Under the pieces are notes generated by a model. That model was given only the letters and a program-made list of their open reading frames with translations, ran no database searches and was not told the origin of the DNA. From NCBI GenBank assembly GCA_964628465.1, contig CAZVOA010000002.1, positions 186,001 through 250,000 on the forward strand: 64,000 nt of DNA. Direction: 5' to 3'. The position numbers and the translations under genes were made by a program. The stretch is from JAFGPS01 sp964628465. Lineage in GTDB: Bacteria > Planctomycetota > Phycisphaerae > Sedimentisphaerales > Anaerobacaceae. Numbering within the stretch: the stretch's first letter is position 1; every line of letters starts with the position of its first letter. This document shows positions 34,721 through 44,410 of the stretch, one piece after another.

Positions 34721-37606
34721 TCAATCCACACACCAGTCTGCACGTTCTGCGAACTCTTTCTGGTAATCATTACGCCACTTGGAAATACTTGAGCGACCAG
34801 GTCCATCAAAATAATGATTCGTATTAGCCCTACGATTGTATTGTCCACCCCAACTTGGCTGGGTAGGATCTTCTGGATCATTAATCCCACGGTTCGCACT
34901 AACGAGGTACATAAAAGTAGGCGAATCTCCTTCGCAAACTCCGGTGCATCCCATCCCTTCATGTGGATACACATCACAGAGATGACCATGGTTATTACAT
35001 ATGTTCTCGTTAACCCAGGCGAGATTCGAAATCGGATCACTACCCCCGAACATACCCTGATAAGTATTTTTCGATTCGATAATAAATAAATCAGGGAACT
35101 CATCCATGAGCCATCCGTGAGTAGCATCCTGATAAGCAATCAAGAAAATGCGAAGTTTGCTGATAAAAGCCTTGAGCTCTTCTTTGCTTCGTGTATTCTG
35201 AACATCCCAAATAGCCTGGGCAATCTCTCGTGGACCACCCCAGACTCCGATCCATATCGGCCGTGGATCAGGTTTATCTGCAGCAGCGATAATCGCATTC
35301 GAGGCCTCACTATCCTTACCCTCACCAATAATATCAGTGTACGGTTGTTTTCCTTGTCCCCATATAACATTAACACCATTATTTTTACCTTTACCCTCGA
35401 AGGTAACTGAACGCAAATAGTCTGCAGTAGGATATGCGGGATCATGTTTTTTCAAATTCTCATATACCTTTTCGTACTGGTCAATTACACCCAGAATATT
35501 TTTCTTATGAGCTTCCATGGCAAAGGTACCTGCTGAAGCAATCAATCCTTCGACGTCGAACTCGTTGGCATACAACAGAAAACGAACCATAGACTGCATA
35601 TCGTCCGGATCACTCTTCTTAGTGTTGGGTGCATCACCGCCTTTGACAACACCTATCGGTGGAAAATCAGACGACATGATCACTCGCAGCCTTTTCCCAA
35701 CAACCGGCTTCTCCTGTTGATCGACTTGAACCTTCATTGTAGTTGGCTCTGTAACGTTTGCAGCCGGTTTTACGACACTATGAGTCGTCTTTTGAGTCTC
35801 AATCCATGCATTGGACATTTTTTCAGTAAACACTTTGGCATCTCCGTCAAACTGGATGACATTGCATGTTTCGACATCCCAACTGCCCATGGTGACTGAA
35901 TCATATCCAGAGATGTAATAGCCTGAGCCTTCGAAGTATGTCACAGCATTGTGATCTGCCCAGTCTTTTTTACCGCCTTTTTCAATAAAAATGGTTTTCC
36001 CTTGCTTTAGGCCATGGCCTTCAATATACTTCAGTGTAACATCCTTCTCATTCCACTGTGTCCAGTTCACTACCAAATCCTCACCTATGTGAGCCTGCAA
36101 CCATCCGCCATGATCGGTCATTTTAGCGCCAGGATATTGTGATGGAATATATTCAAACAGCCACTGCCTGAATGGTAAATCCGTCTTTGCAGTATCCTTG
36201 TCCGTTGGTTCAAAGATGATTCTGCGATAACTCGAAAGGTTATGAATCCCGTCATCGGTTACTTCACATATAATATGAAAGCTCTTGGCCGCAGAATCGG
36301 TCGGAACTTCTACTGTTGCATGGCTTGTATCGCTGCCAGCAATTTTGATATCATTTGTATAGGTACCAGCTTCTGATAATACCCACCACTTGTACGTCAG
36401 ATTATCGCCGTCCGGATCAGATGTCTTAGATGCGTCGAGGGTAACCTCCGTGCCTTGTTTGGGTGTCTTCCTCAGAACACTTATGCCATCGTTACCATCA
36501 ATGACAATTATCGGATTCCGGTTTCCTGTACCTTCTTTTGCCCAGTCCATTCGTGCTGCAACATTATTAAAAGTTGCCTGGTAAAAATATTGCTGGTACT
36601 TTGAGGAAATGTTTCTTACATTACCGCCATGGTTTTGATACGCATTAGTTGCGTTATCCTTGCATTGTCCAAATTCAAAATATCCGCCCCATCCAACTTG
36701 ATTTGGGACTTCCGGATCATTGAGTCCAGTCGGCATAAGATAGAGGAATGAGGGGGTGTCGCCTTCAACACCATACTTATATTTAGGGTATCTATTACCG
36801 AGGTTGCCATGGCTCTGGATATGGGTTTGATATTCACTCCATTTGCTTCGGCCGGTACCATTCTGGTAGCCCCATGCAGATTCATCCCAAATGAAAAACA
36901 AATCCTTCTCAAACTCTTTGCGCATCCATTGATGAGAACTTTCAGGCCAATTTATTACATTACCAGATTTTTGGGCACCATCCTGATCGGTTATCGTATA
37001 TACGCGAATCTTTTTGAGAAACGCTTTTAATTGTTCTGGTGTTCGTTCTTGTTGTACCTGCCAGCATGCCTGCGCAAGAGTATTTCCTCCCCCCCATACA
37101 GTCACCCAAATAGGACGATCATCATTTTCATCAGCCAGTTCAATAATCTTATGGCTTCCATCGGAGTTATTATTTGAGCCGATATATTGCTGCCCTCTGT
37201 TTTTGCTGCCTAACATAGTACACGCTCTCAAGTAATCCGCACTCGGCCAATATCCGATTTCCTGACGCTCGTCATCGTGTAGATGCCCCTGCTGATTAGA
37301 GCGTTTCATCAGATTTTGCAAATCTTTTTCATATAAATCAATCGTTTCCCGAATAAGATTCAAACCGGTATCACCCGCGTTACTCCCTACACTCCAACCT
37401 GTCGAATGAATCAGAGCCTCGATTTCATACATATCGGCATGAACAAGGAGGCGTATCATGGATTCCATATCATCTGGTTCCACGTTATCAGGTGAGATGT
37501 CTGTAAGCACAACAATACGCGGCTTAAGATCAGCAGCAAAGGATTGTAAAGATAATATCAGAGATAGTAGAAATAGGATTTTCAATGTTATGTTTTTCTT
37601 AAGCAT
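34721..37606 (-). CDS. Secreted protein with two DUF1593 (Sde182 nucleoside-hydrolase-like) domains
   Basis: 961 residues with signal peptide (cleavage near SFA-ADLK). Domain 1 (about 28-350) begins VVLTDISPDNVEPDDMESM, where Asp36 and Asp45-46 fit the metal-binding DxxxxxDD of the nucleoside hydrolase fold. It is followed by a Sde182 C-terminal, PKD-like domain (about 375-470). An unrecognised insert of about 160 residues follows (about 478-640), then a second DUF1593 domain (about 645-961, RVIMSSDFPP ... SDPDDMQSM) lacking the PKD-like tail and ending ADWCVD. DUF1593 is annotated from Sde182, a cellulose-binding protein of Saccharophagus; its chemistry is not known to me. Operator 3 lies 86 bp upstream, making this the first gene of the transport and catabolism operon. 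Confidence 0.8.
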   Translation of the reverse strand: MLKKNITLKILFLLSLILSLQSFAADLKPRIVVLTDISPDNVEPDDMESMIRLLVHADMYEIEALIHSTGWSVGSNAGDTGLNLIRETIDLYEKDLQNLMKRSNQQGHLHDDERQEIGYWPSADYLRACTMLGSKNRGQQYIGSNNNSDGSHKIIELADENDDRPIWVTVWGGGNTLAQACWQVQQERTPEQLKAFLKKIRVYTITDQDGAQKSGNVINWPESSHQWMRKEFEKDLFFIWDESAWGYQNGTGRSKWSEYQTHIQSHGNLGNRYPKYKYGVEGDTPSFLYLMPTGLNDPEVPNQVGWGGYFEFGQCKDNATNAYQNHGGNVRNISSKYQQYFYQATFNNVAARMDWAKEGTGNRNPIIVIDGNDGISVLRKTPKQGTEVTLDASKTSDPDGDNLTYKWWVLSEAGTYTNDIKIAGSDTSHATVEVPTDSAAKSFHIICEVTDDGIHNLSSYRRIIFEPTDKDTAKTDLPFRQWLFEYIPSQYPGAKMTDHGGWLQAHIGEDLVVNWTQWNEKDVTLKYIEGHGLKQGKTIFIEKGGKKDWADHNAVTYFEGSGYYISGYDSVTMGSWDVETCNVIQFDGDAKVFTEKMSNAWIETQKTTHSVVKPAANVTEPTTMKVQVDQQEKPVVGKRLRVIMSSDFPPIGVVKGGDAPNTKKSDPDDMQSMVRFLLYANEFDVEGLIASAGTFAMEAHKKNILGVIDQYEKVYENLKKHDPAYPTADYLRSVTFEGKGKNNGVNVIWGQGKQPYTDIIGEGKDSEASNAIIAAADKPDPRPIWIGVWGGPREIAQAIWDVQNTRSKEELKAFISKLRIFLIAYQDATHGWLMDEFPDLFIIESKNTYQGMFGGSDPISNLAWVNENICNNHGHLCDVYPHEGMGCTGVCEGDSPTFMYLVSANRGINDPEDPTQPSWGGQYNRRANTNHYFDGPGRSSISKWRNDYQKEFAERADWCVD

Positions 37607-37691
37607 ACCGTTCTTCCTTTTTATTACAACAATTCATTAATAAACTATTCGATAAAAACTAATGATATATTTTTTTGAAAACAAACCAATG

Positions 37692-37722
37692 CTATTTTGC
37701 GTTATTTATTTATCATTTTGCG
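37692..37722 (-). promoter_or_regulatory. Tandem 21-bp-period operator 3
   Basis: On the minus strand, CGCAAAATGA (37713-37722) and CGCAAAATAG (37692-37701) are direct repeats 21 bp apart, followed about 22 bp later by TATATC, a possible -10. It lies 86 bp upstream of the 37606 start and splits the 28 kb minus-strand gene run into two operons. Confidence 0.75.
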
Positions 37723-37845
37723 AACTATTACCCCAAAATATATCTTTTCTATAATACTACCCTTATAAGCAATGCTTTTTCAATCCCCTTAGTAAATTTT
37801 ATATTTTTTGTAGCGCTTCAATTTTACCAAATCTATCCTGGTTTC

Positions 37846-39276
37846 TTAGTCTGCCTTTATACTAATGATTGCACGCCGCCAACCTACGAGGGGTGGTTGG
37901 CCGTTATCTTTTGCTTCAAGAATGACATGGATCGTTTTATTAAGAGCATCAGAAGGAATAGTAATAGATGCCTTTGAATTTGAAGAATCCTTTATCTCAA
38001 CTGTCTTGTCATAAGTTCCAAGCTCCTTATACACCCACCACTTGTATGAAAGTGTGTCTTTATCCGGATCTGTGGAACCGGTGGCATCAAGTGAAACTGT
38101 TTCACCTGGCATTGCATAAATCTTAACTATGGGATTATCATCAACAGTCTTTCCGTTGAATTTTGCTACAGGAGCATGGTTTGCCTGGTCAAAATCCATA
38201 ACGCACCAATCCAAACGCGCCGCAAAATCGTTTTGTGCAGCAATTGTCCATCGCCAGTTCATTTTCTTGGGATCGCCATCATCTGTAACAGCTTTTAAGG
38301 AAGGTTTATCACCCGTCTTTTCTGCGCCCGGATCATCGGTAAGGTAGTTCGGCTTGGTATCAGGGTAAGGAACAATCGCACGACCGCCCCAACCGCCTAA
38401 TGTATAATCAACATGTGCCTCTAAACCATTGTTGATCAGATTGAGCCAGGAAGGCGTATCACCTTCGCTGATATAATTCTGAGGCGTTAAAGCGGCCAAA
38501 GGTCCATGGTTTTCTTTCTGATTTGTTTTGAACCATTCAGACGTCATATATTCTACAACTTCTTTGGGATTGTAGGTGTCGCTGCTTCTACCTCCACTTC
38601 CATAATCCCATGTATGCCACCAGCCCCAGGCTTCAAATATCTGCGCTTCCTTAACATTATCTTCTATCCACTGGCCGCCTCCATCCTGGTACCAGATACA
38701 ATAGAGTCGTACCTTGGCAACAGCCTTTTCAAATTGTTCTTTTGTATAATCACCTGAATATTTAAGTCTCCATAATGCTGATGCTGGTGTATTAGCCCCA
38801 CCCCAGCAACTGATATGTACTGGACGTGGATCGTCATCAAGCAGTATATCGATGATTAGTTTTTCCCCATCTGTATTCTTCGTTTGCATTTTGGCCGGTT
38901 CAACAAATAAATCAGCCCTATTTTCATTACCGACCCTCATTACTTTCATTAATGCATCGGCAGATGGATAATCGGGATTATGTTTTCTCAATTGCGGAAC
39001 AAGACTTTCATAGGCCGCAAGTTGTTTCTCAAACCATTTTTCTTTACTGTGCCCGTTTTGTTGGAATTTCGAATTCACCTGAATAATACCTGCCACATCA
39101 TAATCACAAGCGTATAATAAAAACCGTACCATTGTACTTCGATCGTCGATTTCACCATCAGTAGTAGCTATCGCACGCGGTTTGATGCGTTCAGCGTTAC
39201 ATACTGAAACGGCAAATAAAACTAAAAACACAATTATCAATCGTAGAACTCTTTTCATTAATCCTGATAATTCCAT
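37846..39276 (-). CDS. Secreted DUF1593 (Sde182-like) protein
   Basis: 476 residues; AAGGAG 7 nt upstream supports the ATG at 39276, although the ATG six codons later would give a tidier signal peptide. The catalytic-type domain starts RAIATTDGEIDDRSTMVRFLL, with a shorter, more nucleoside-hydrolase-like TD-x4-DD spacing than its paralogues. The Sde182 C-terminal PKD-like domain (about 385-476) contains DATGSTDPDKDTLSYKWWVY. It is the last gene of the upstream operon and 240 bp from operator 3's gene. Confidence 0.82.
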   Translation of the reverse strand: MELSGLMKRVLRLIIVFLVLFAVSVCNAERIKPRAIATTDGEIDDRSTMVRFLLYACDYDVAGIIQVNSKFQQNGHSKEKWFEKQLAAYESLVPQLRKHNPDYPSADALMKVMRVGNENRADLFVEPAKMQTKNTDGEKLIIDILLDDDPRPVHISCWGGANTPASALWRLKYSGDYTKEQFEKAVAKVRLYCIWYQDGGGQWIEDNVKEAQIFEAWGWWHTWDYGSGGRSSDTYNPKEVVEYMTSEWFKTNQKENHGPLAALTPQNYISEGDTPSWLNLINNGLEAHVDYTLGGWGGRAIVPYPDTKPNYLTDDPGAEKTGDKPSLKAVTDDGDPKKMNWRWTIAAQNDFAARLDWCVMDFDQANHAPVAKFNGKTVDDNPIVKIYAMPGETVSLDATGSTDPDKDTLSYKWWVYKELGTYDKTVEIKDSSNSKASITIPSDALNKTIHVILEAKDNGQPPLVGWRRAIISIKAD

Positions 39277-39307
39277 ATGGCTCTCCTTGTATTAGAGGTT
39301 ATAAAAA

Positions 39308-41536
39308 TTAATCCAAACGACACAAACGTTTAGTAAAATCGCCCAAGAAATCTTCTCTATAGGGATTCAACGTTTTTACACCCAAGTTTCCACTTTCAAT
39401 TAGGTTCGTAGAAGGATCATCTGTCCACCAATTTGATAAATCAGTAGCAGGCTTGTTTTTGTTTGACGCTGGAGGAAGGTATGAAGTGATAACTCCTTTC
39501 CTTCCATTAAGGGCAGGCACATTACTTATGATGGTGTAGGAATTCTCTTTTGCGTCTTTAGCACAGAATAAAAACTGCATAGTATCGGGAGCCAAGAGAT
39601 ACCCTTTTAAAACTTGGTTGTCAATGGCCATTTTTGCAATTGGTGAGTTAGTCGTGTTGGGATCAAACGGAAGTCTTAAGTCCAATATCCCAAACTGTTC
39701 CATTTTATCACTTTGGGTAGTTAAACGACTGAATACCACATGAGGTCGTGCCCAGGCTTTAACGAATTGTCCGCCCCAGCCTACTGAGGTTGGGTCTTCC
39801 GGATTTCCTCTTAATAACCAACCTACCGATGGACTATCTCCCATCTTGAGTGTCGGTCCGGTTTTCGTTGCGAAAAATTTTCCTAATGCGCCACAAGGCG
39901 TAATGTATTGAGTCACAAAGGTGGAGTTCTCCCATTTTCCCGATTGATTTCCTCCAAGAAACCATCCTCTGTAAGTAGAGTTCGCCTCAATGATCCAAAG
40001 ATTTTTATGGTTAGAAAATAAATACTGAAAAGCATCTGGAGACCATTTTTTGTTTGGGCCACCTATATAATAAACACGAATCTTCGAAACTATGTCAGGG
40101 GCATCGTGTAATGCTTGAGCCAAATCCTCTATTCCTCCCCAAACGAGAATGTGAAGAGGGCGTGGATCTGGGCGTCTCGCACACTTCACTATCCATTCCG
40201 ATCCTTCTGTTGGGTAGCTGGTTCCGATAGGACCAGGAGTATCAAAAGCCCCTTGCTTGGTGATCGCCCTTAAATAATCGGGATGGGGATATAAAATGGA
40301 ATACAACTTAAGTTTTGGATAGTCTGATTCATAATAATCTATAACTGAGAGGATATCAGACTTCCGGCCTGGGCCATAAGGAGAAGAAATCAAACCTTCG
40401 ATAGAAAGTGTGTCTGCATACAACAACAAGTGAACCATTGATTGAAAATCGTCAAAATCAGTTCCTCCGATATCAGTAGAAACAATGACACGATGTCTTG
40501 TACCAATTTCTGGTGGCATGGTACTTCTAATATTTCCATTCGGCATATGTGCCGCGGCTAAACGACGCAAGCGATTGCCTGCACCATAGATGGGGTCAGT
40601 AACAAGGCTCTTGACATCATTAATATCATCCAAAGTAAATGAATACGGAGGAGTAAAAACAGGATATGAGTTACTTATGTATGCAGGTTGAATACAGCTT
40701 ATAAAGTCTAAATTATTCCAACCTATTTCACCTCCACTTGACAGTGCACCAATCGCTTGTTCCTGCCAAGGATTATTGATATTTTCAAAATAGGAATTCT
40801 CAACCTTAATATGACAGTCAAAACCAGTTCCAATGCAATAACCATTTCCAACACTGTTATAATAATTATTATAAATATGCACATGTCCATACCTTACCCT
40901 AGGCATTCTTCCTCGAACACCTACCGCATACCAGTTATGGTGCATAGTCACGTGTAATTTCCCTTTGTCTGATGTACGATCATCACTATTACCTATAAGG
41001 CCACCGAATGCGTGGTTATGTGGGTTATCAAAATAAAATTTACACCACGAAACTGTTACAAAGTCAGATTCTCGTACAATGGAACAGAGTTCATCGGAAC
41101 TGTCATGAAATTCACATTTAGTGATGAAAATGTTTTTAGCTCCGGATATCTCCATTGCGTCGCCATTAGCAGGACCGATGGTCAGATTCTGAAAAATATT
41201 ATTACTCTTTCTAACCCGAATAGTCCCACCGTAAAGTCCGGAATTGACGTCTGCGCCAATTATAGTTTTATTTGAACCAATTGTGACATCTCCGACATCA
41301 AGCTTGCCTTGAACAATAATAACAGTTGGATTATCGTTATTGGCGGCTGATTTAAATGCTGATGCAGTTGTGACGTTTATGGGTGTTGCATTGCCTCCGC
41401 CGGTAGTGCCGCCATTTTGTGTGGAATACCCATCGGGAATCGCAACTCGAGGTTGCCCATAACTTACAACAGAACAAAGCATAATAAACACAAGTACAAA
41501 TGTGCTTATGGCATCATTTAATAAATTGTGTTTCAC
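39308..41536 (-). CDS. Pectate lyase (PL1-like) fused to a DUF1593 domain
   Basis: About 742 residues from the GTG at 41536 (MKHNLLND then a signal peptide ending VSYGQ); a TTG further upstream at 41560 is less likely. Residues about 28-330 are a right-handed beta-helix pectate lyase: NKTIIGADVNSGLYGG, NIFQNLTIGPANGDAMEISG, MHHNWYAVGVRGRMPRVRYG with the PL1 catalytic Arg region, and HIYNNYYN. Residues about 349-735 are a DUF1593 domain (VIVSTDIGGTDFDDFQSMVH) without the PKD-like tail. Joining a pectin-cleaving domain to DUF1593 is the strongest clue in the locus that these domains act on pectic glycans. Confidence 0.82.
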   Translation of the reverse strand: MKHNLLNDAISTFVLVFIMLCSVVSYGQPRVAIPDGYSTQNGGTTGGGNATPINVTTASAFKSAANNDNPTVIIVQGKLDVGDVTIGSNKTIIGADVNSGLYGGTIRVRKSNNIFQNLTIGPANGDAMEISGAKNIFITKCEFHDSSDELCSIVRESDFVTVSWCKFYFDNPHNHAFGGLIGNSDDRTSDKGKLHVTMHHNWYAVGVRGRMPRVRYGHVHIYNNYYNSVGNGYCIGTGFDCHIKVENSYFENINNPWQEQAIGALSSGGEIGWNNLDFISCIQPAYISNSYPVFTPPYSFTLDDINDVKSLVTDPIYGAGNRLRRLAAAHMPNGNIRSTMPPEIGTRHRVIVSTDIGGTDFDDFQSMVHLLLYADTLSIEGLISSPYGPGRKSDILSVIDYYESDYPKLKLYSILYPHPDYLRAITKQGAFDTPGPIGTSYPTEGSEWIVKCARRPDPRPLHILVWGGIEDLAQALHDAPDIVSKIRVYYIGGPNKKWSPDAFQYLFSNHKNLWIIEANSTYRGWFLGGNQSGKWENSTFVTQYITPCGALGKFFATKTGPTLKMGDSPSVGWLLRGNPEDPTSVGWGGQFVKAWARPHVVFSRLTTQSDKMEQFGILDLRLPFDPNTTNSPIAKMAIDNQVLKGYLLAPDTMQFLFCAKDAKENSYTIISNVPALNGRKGVITSYLPPASNKNKPATDLSNWWTDDPSTNLIESGNLGVKTLNPYREDFLGDFTKRLCRLD

Positions 41537-41587
41537 GGCAATTTCTTTCTTGAAAAACAATTCCTTTGGTTCAAAGATGATTCTGAG

Positions 41588-42538
41588 CTAATTGCTAAGT
41601 TTATGTGTAGAGCCATCAACCTTTCCTTTATAAAAATCGTATGGATGATTCATCATATCATCACCAGGTTTCGATTTAGTCATCCATACCAGTTTCTTCT
41701 CGTCGATGTCGTAAAAACATGGATATTGGTTGCCATCAAGCTGGTGATTGCCATTGTCCGTTCCAACTGGAAGTACGCAGACATTGCAGTGTTGAGCCAT
41801 AAGTTGATGGTTCCAGATAAACTTGTCGCTTAGGCCGACTTCAGAAGCATTTTTTATATCTAAAGTGGCAACTTGTTTCTTTTCAGGAATTTTCCACACA
41901 TGGAATACTTTATGTGGCCATGTATTTTGGATCGAATAATTACCTTCAGGAGAAGGGCCTGCACTACATCCGTCGGAATACTGGATAAATTCACCGAAAT
42001 TGTCACCGTCAACAGAGTTATAGAAACAATTCAGATCCGGGCCGGTACCAGCACCAACCTTACCGTTGGCAGAAACATAATATTGCTGCATTGCCAATTG
42101 AAGTTTGACTGATCCAAGGTGCTTACCGGTAACAGCATCATACTTGTTCATAACGTTGCTTTTGCCCCATCTTCCACCGTGAATCCATATTACACCACTA
42201 CGGAGCCAGCTTACTTCCCAGCCGATGGCTGGATACTCTTTCAGATTACTTCCGTCGATATTGCAAATCTTAAGTTTGCTGCCGGTAGTAAACGCAACCT
42301 TGCTTCCATCTGGAGAAAAACGCGGGCAATACCCGTCACCAGTGGAATAGATCACGTTTTCTGAAACTATTTCATCGTCTTTCATAACGGTAATAACGAT
42401 ATTTCCGGCTTCATTCCAGCCATTTTTAGACTGAGCTACACTTGCCGATATTCCGGAGTAAGCAAATACATCCGAACTAAATCCTATAAACAAAATGATA
42501 CTATAAGCAATAAAAAATAACTTTACTCTAACATTCAT
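41588..42538 (-). CDS. Secreted beta-propeller-like (TolB/PD40) protein
   Basis: 316 residues with signal peptide (ending VFA-YSG). WD40/PD40-like blades are visible (YCPRFSPDGSKVAFTTGSKL, GWEVSWLRSGVIWIHGGRWG, AGPSPEGNYSIQNTWPHKVF). No catalytic motif is recognised. Similar propellers in polysaccharide loci serve as lyases (PL22/PL24-type oligogalacturonate lyases have this fold) or as binding scaffolds; the His-rich NHQLMAQHCNVCVLPVG stretch would be worth comparing with PL22 metal sites. It lies 52 bp upstream of the PL1-DUF1593 gene. Confidence 0.6.
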   Translation of the reverse strand: MNVRVKLFFIAYSIILFIGFSSDVFAYSGISASVAQSKNGWNEAGNIVITVMKDDEIVSENVIYSTGDGYCPRFSPDGSKVAFTTGSKLKICNIDGSNLKEYPAIGWEVSWLRSGVIWIHGGRWGKSNVMNKYDAVTGKHLGSVKLQLAMQQYYVSANGKVGAGTGPDLNCFYNSVDGDNFGEFIQYSDGCSAGPSPEGNYSIQNTWPHKVFHVWKIPEKKQVATLDIKNASEVGLSDKFIWNHQLMAQHCNVCVLPVGTDNGNHQLDGNQYPCFYDIDEKKLVWMTKSKPGDDMMNHPYDFYKGKVDGSTHKLSN

Positions 42539-42576
42539 ATTATTCTCCTATATTAAATAAATGATAATCTATGATA

Positions 42577-44322
42577 TTAAGGAACCTTTAATAGAGGTGA
42601 ACCGGCTTTGAGAGTGAAATCCAATGACTCCGGATCGCGGAACATGGGATCGGCAAAAATGGAATCCGTTTCTTTCATCGTTGTCTTCCACTGATCAAAA
42701 TCCATCTGCTTGCCGAACTCAAAGAGCCCCTTATACCCGGATTGATAATAAATGTTTTTTGAAAATGTACCGGTTTCAGGGATGTAATCATATTCCGGCA
42801 GACGAATGAGATACTGCTCGGGATCTGTTGCAACAAAACGGTTATTAATAATCTTCAGGTTGACCGTACGGAATCCACCTTCAAGACTGTTGCGAATAGG
42901 ACCTTTATGCCAGTGACCTATCTGCTCTTTCTTGTTGCCATAAAATGTGTTTCCCTCAATGGTCAGATAGCACGTGTTGGAGATATTGATCCCTCTTTCG
43001 AGGTTCTCTGCAATGATATTGTTGCGCACGACTGACTCGCCATTATTGATTTCCATCCAGACTCCATATAATCTGTTGTGGGTAAAGATACCATCCTCAA
43101 CCAGCACATTGTTGCACTTTGTATCCGCCCAGAATCCAGGAGAATCATTGTACTGCATCTTGCATCGACGCAGGATTAGGTTTGTTACTGTATGGACTTT
43201 GCTGCCGGCAGTGGCCCATTCCACCATCCCGCCACTGAATAAACGCCAGTTACCATAAGACGCTGTGACATCTTCCATCAGCCCATTGATATGCTGGTTT
43301 TCGATTTTCTGCCACTTTCCGGGAACCTCACCGCGCGGTGGCATGAAGAACGTGCATCCACCGGTATGCAAACCGACAACACGTCGCAGGACAAAATCCT
43401 CGCCGCCGATACCGATCATATCATTGGTATATTCGAAGCGACAATCTTCAAGTAACACATGCTTACCAAGAAAAAAATGACGTGTGCAGTGTTTGAAGGT
43501 AAGGCCTTTCACAACAATGTAACTGGGTAAGAGCTTGACATCCCACATGTCACCCACGGTTAGACCTGCCCCATGCTCAAGCCCTCCACGCACGGAAACT
43601 TCGATTTTGTGGTCCTGTGGCTTTACACCGTCATCGAGCCAGATATAGAGCTTTCCGGCGTCTTCGTCAGCACAATATGTACCCTCTTTCATCTCCTTCC
43701 GTTCCAGAACCTGCTTCAACAACTTGCCATCAATGAATACCAGTTCAAAACGTCGTCCAATCGGCCCGCTCCGGCCGGCCATCCAAGAATTGGTTCCCCA
43801 CTTGTATGGCCACGCTGCGCTGTATACCCCGTTGCCCTCCGGTTGCCAGTCGGTCCAGATATCAGATCCACTAAAAATGACAGAGTCAGGTTCTTTGGCC
43901 TCAATGATGATCGGTGATTCTGCGGTACCTGATTGGTCCAAAGTCTCGGTCTTCTGGAGTGTGATCGACTCACGGTAGATACCAGGATAGATTAATATGC
44001 GAGTACCAGGTTTTACCATCTCCACAGCACGAGCCACAGTCTTTAAGGGTTTCTCATCTGTCCCGGACCCGTTATCATCAGCGGCTTTCGATGCTGGATT
44101 CACATGTAAGGTCTGTGAAATCTTCCACTTACTTCTGTCTTGAACACCAAAGAGTGTTTTTTCGAAAGAAGTATCAAATTTCACTACATTTTTCTCTTCG
44201 AGATTTACATCCTGACCTTCCTGTGCCGCAGCTACATCTCCACATAAAGCTAGCAAGCCAATCCATGCAAAAATCATCATTCCAAAATTAGACCATTTGG
44301 CAGGTTGTGATTTTTTGATCAT
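42577..44322 (-). CDS. Secreted right-handed beta-helix protein (pectate lyase superfamily)
   Basis: 581 residues with a signal peptide (ending VAAAQ). A DUF1565-like N-terminal segment (ADDNGSGTDEKPLKTVARAV, PGIYRESITLQKTE) is followed by repeated beta-helix coils with Asn ladders (RNNIIAENLERGINISNTCY, LTIEGNTFYGNKKEQ). The fold is that of polygalacturonases, pectate lyases (PL9-like) and some alpha-galactosidases. I cannot assign catalytic residues. It probably cleaves or binds a pectic backbone. Base composition appears richer in G+C than the transporter genes to the left. Confidence 0.7.
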   Translation of the reverse strand: MIKKSQPAKWSNFGMMIFAWIGLLALCGDVAAAQEGQDVNLEEKNVVKFDTSFEKTLFGVQDRSKWKISQTLHVNPASKAADDNGSGTDEKPLKTVARAVEMVKPGTRILIYPGIYRESITLQKTETLDQSGTAESPIIIEAKEPDSVIFSGSDIWTDWQPEGNGVYSAAWPYKWGTNSWMAGRSGPIGRRFELVFIDGKLLKQVLERKEMKEGTYCADEDAGKLYIWLDDGVKPQDHKIEVSVRGGLEHGAGLTVGDMWDVKLLPSYIVVKGLTFKHCTRHFFLGKHVLLEDCRFEYTNDMIGIGGEDFVLRRVVGLHTGGCTFFMPPRGEVPGKWQKIENQHINGLMEDVTASYGNWRLFSGGMVEWATAGSKVHTVTNLILRRCKMQYNDSPGFWADTKCNNVLVEDGIFTHNRLYGVWMEINNGESVVRNNIIAENLERGINISNTCYLTIEGNTFYGNKKEQIGHWHKGPIRNSLEGGFRTVNLKIINNRFVATDPEQYLIRLPEYDYIPETGTFSKNIYYQSGYKGLFEFGKQMDFDQWKTTMKETDSIFADPMFRDPESLDFTLKAGSPLLKVP

Positions 44323-44410
44323 AATTATTCCTTTAACATCTTTGGTTTCATATTCAACATGTTATTTTTCTTTTTAAAGATGATATCGCAACGATAATTA
44401 GTTATTGTTA

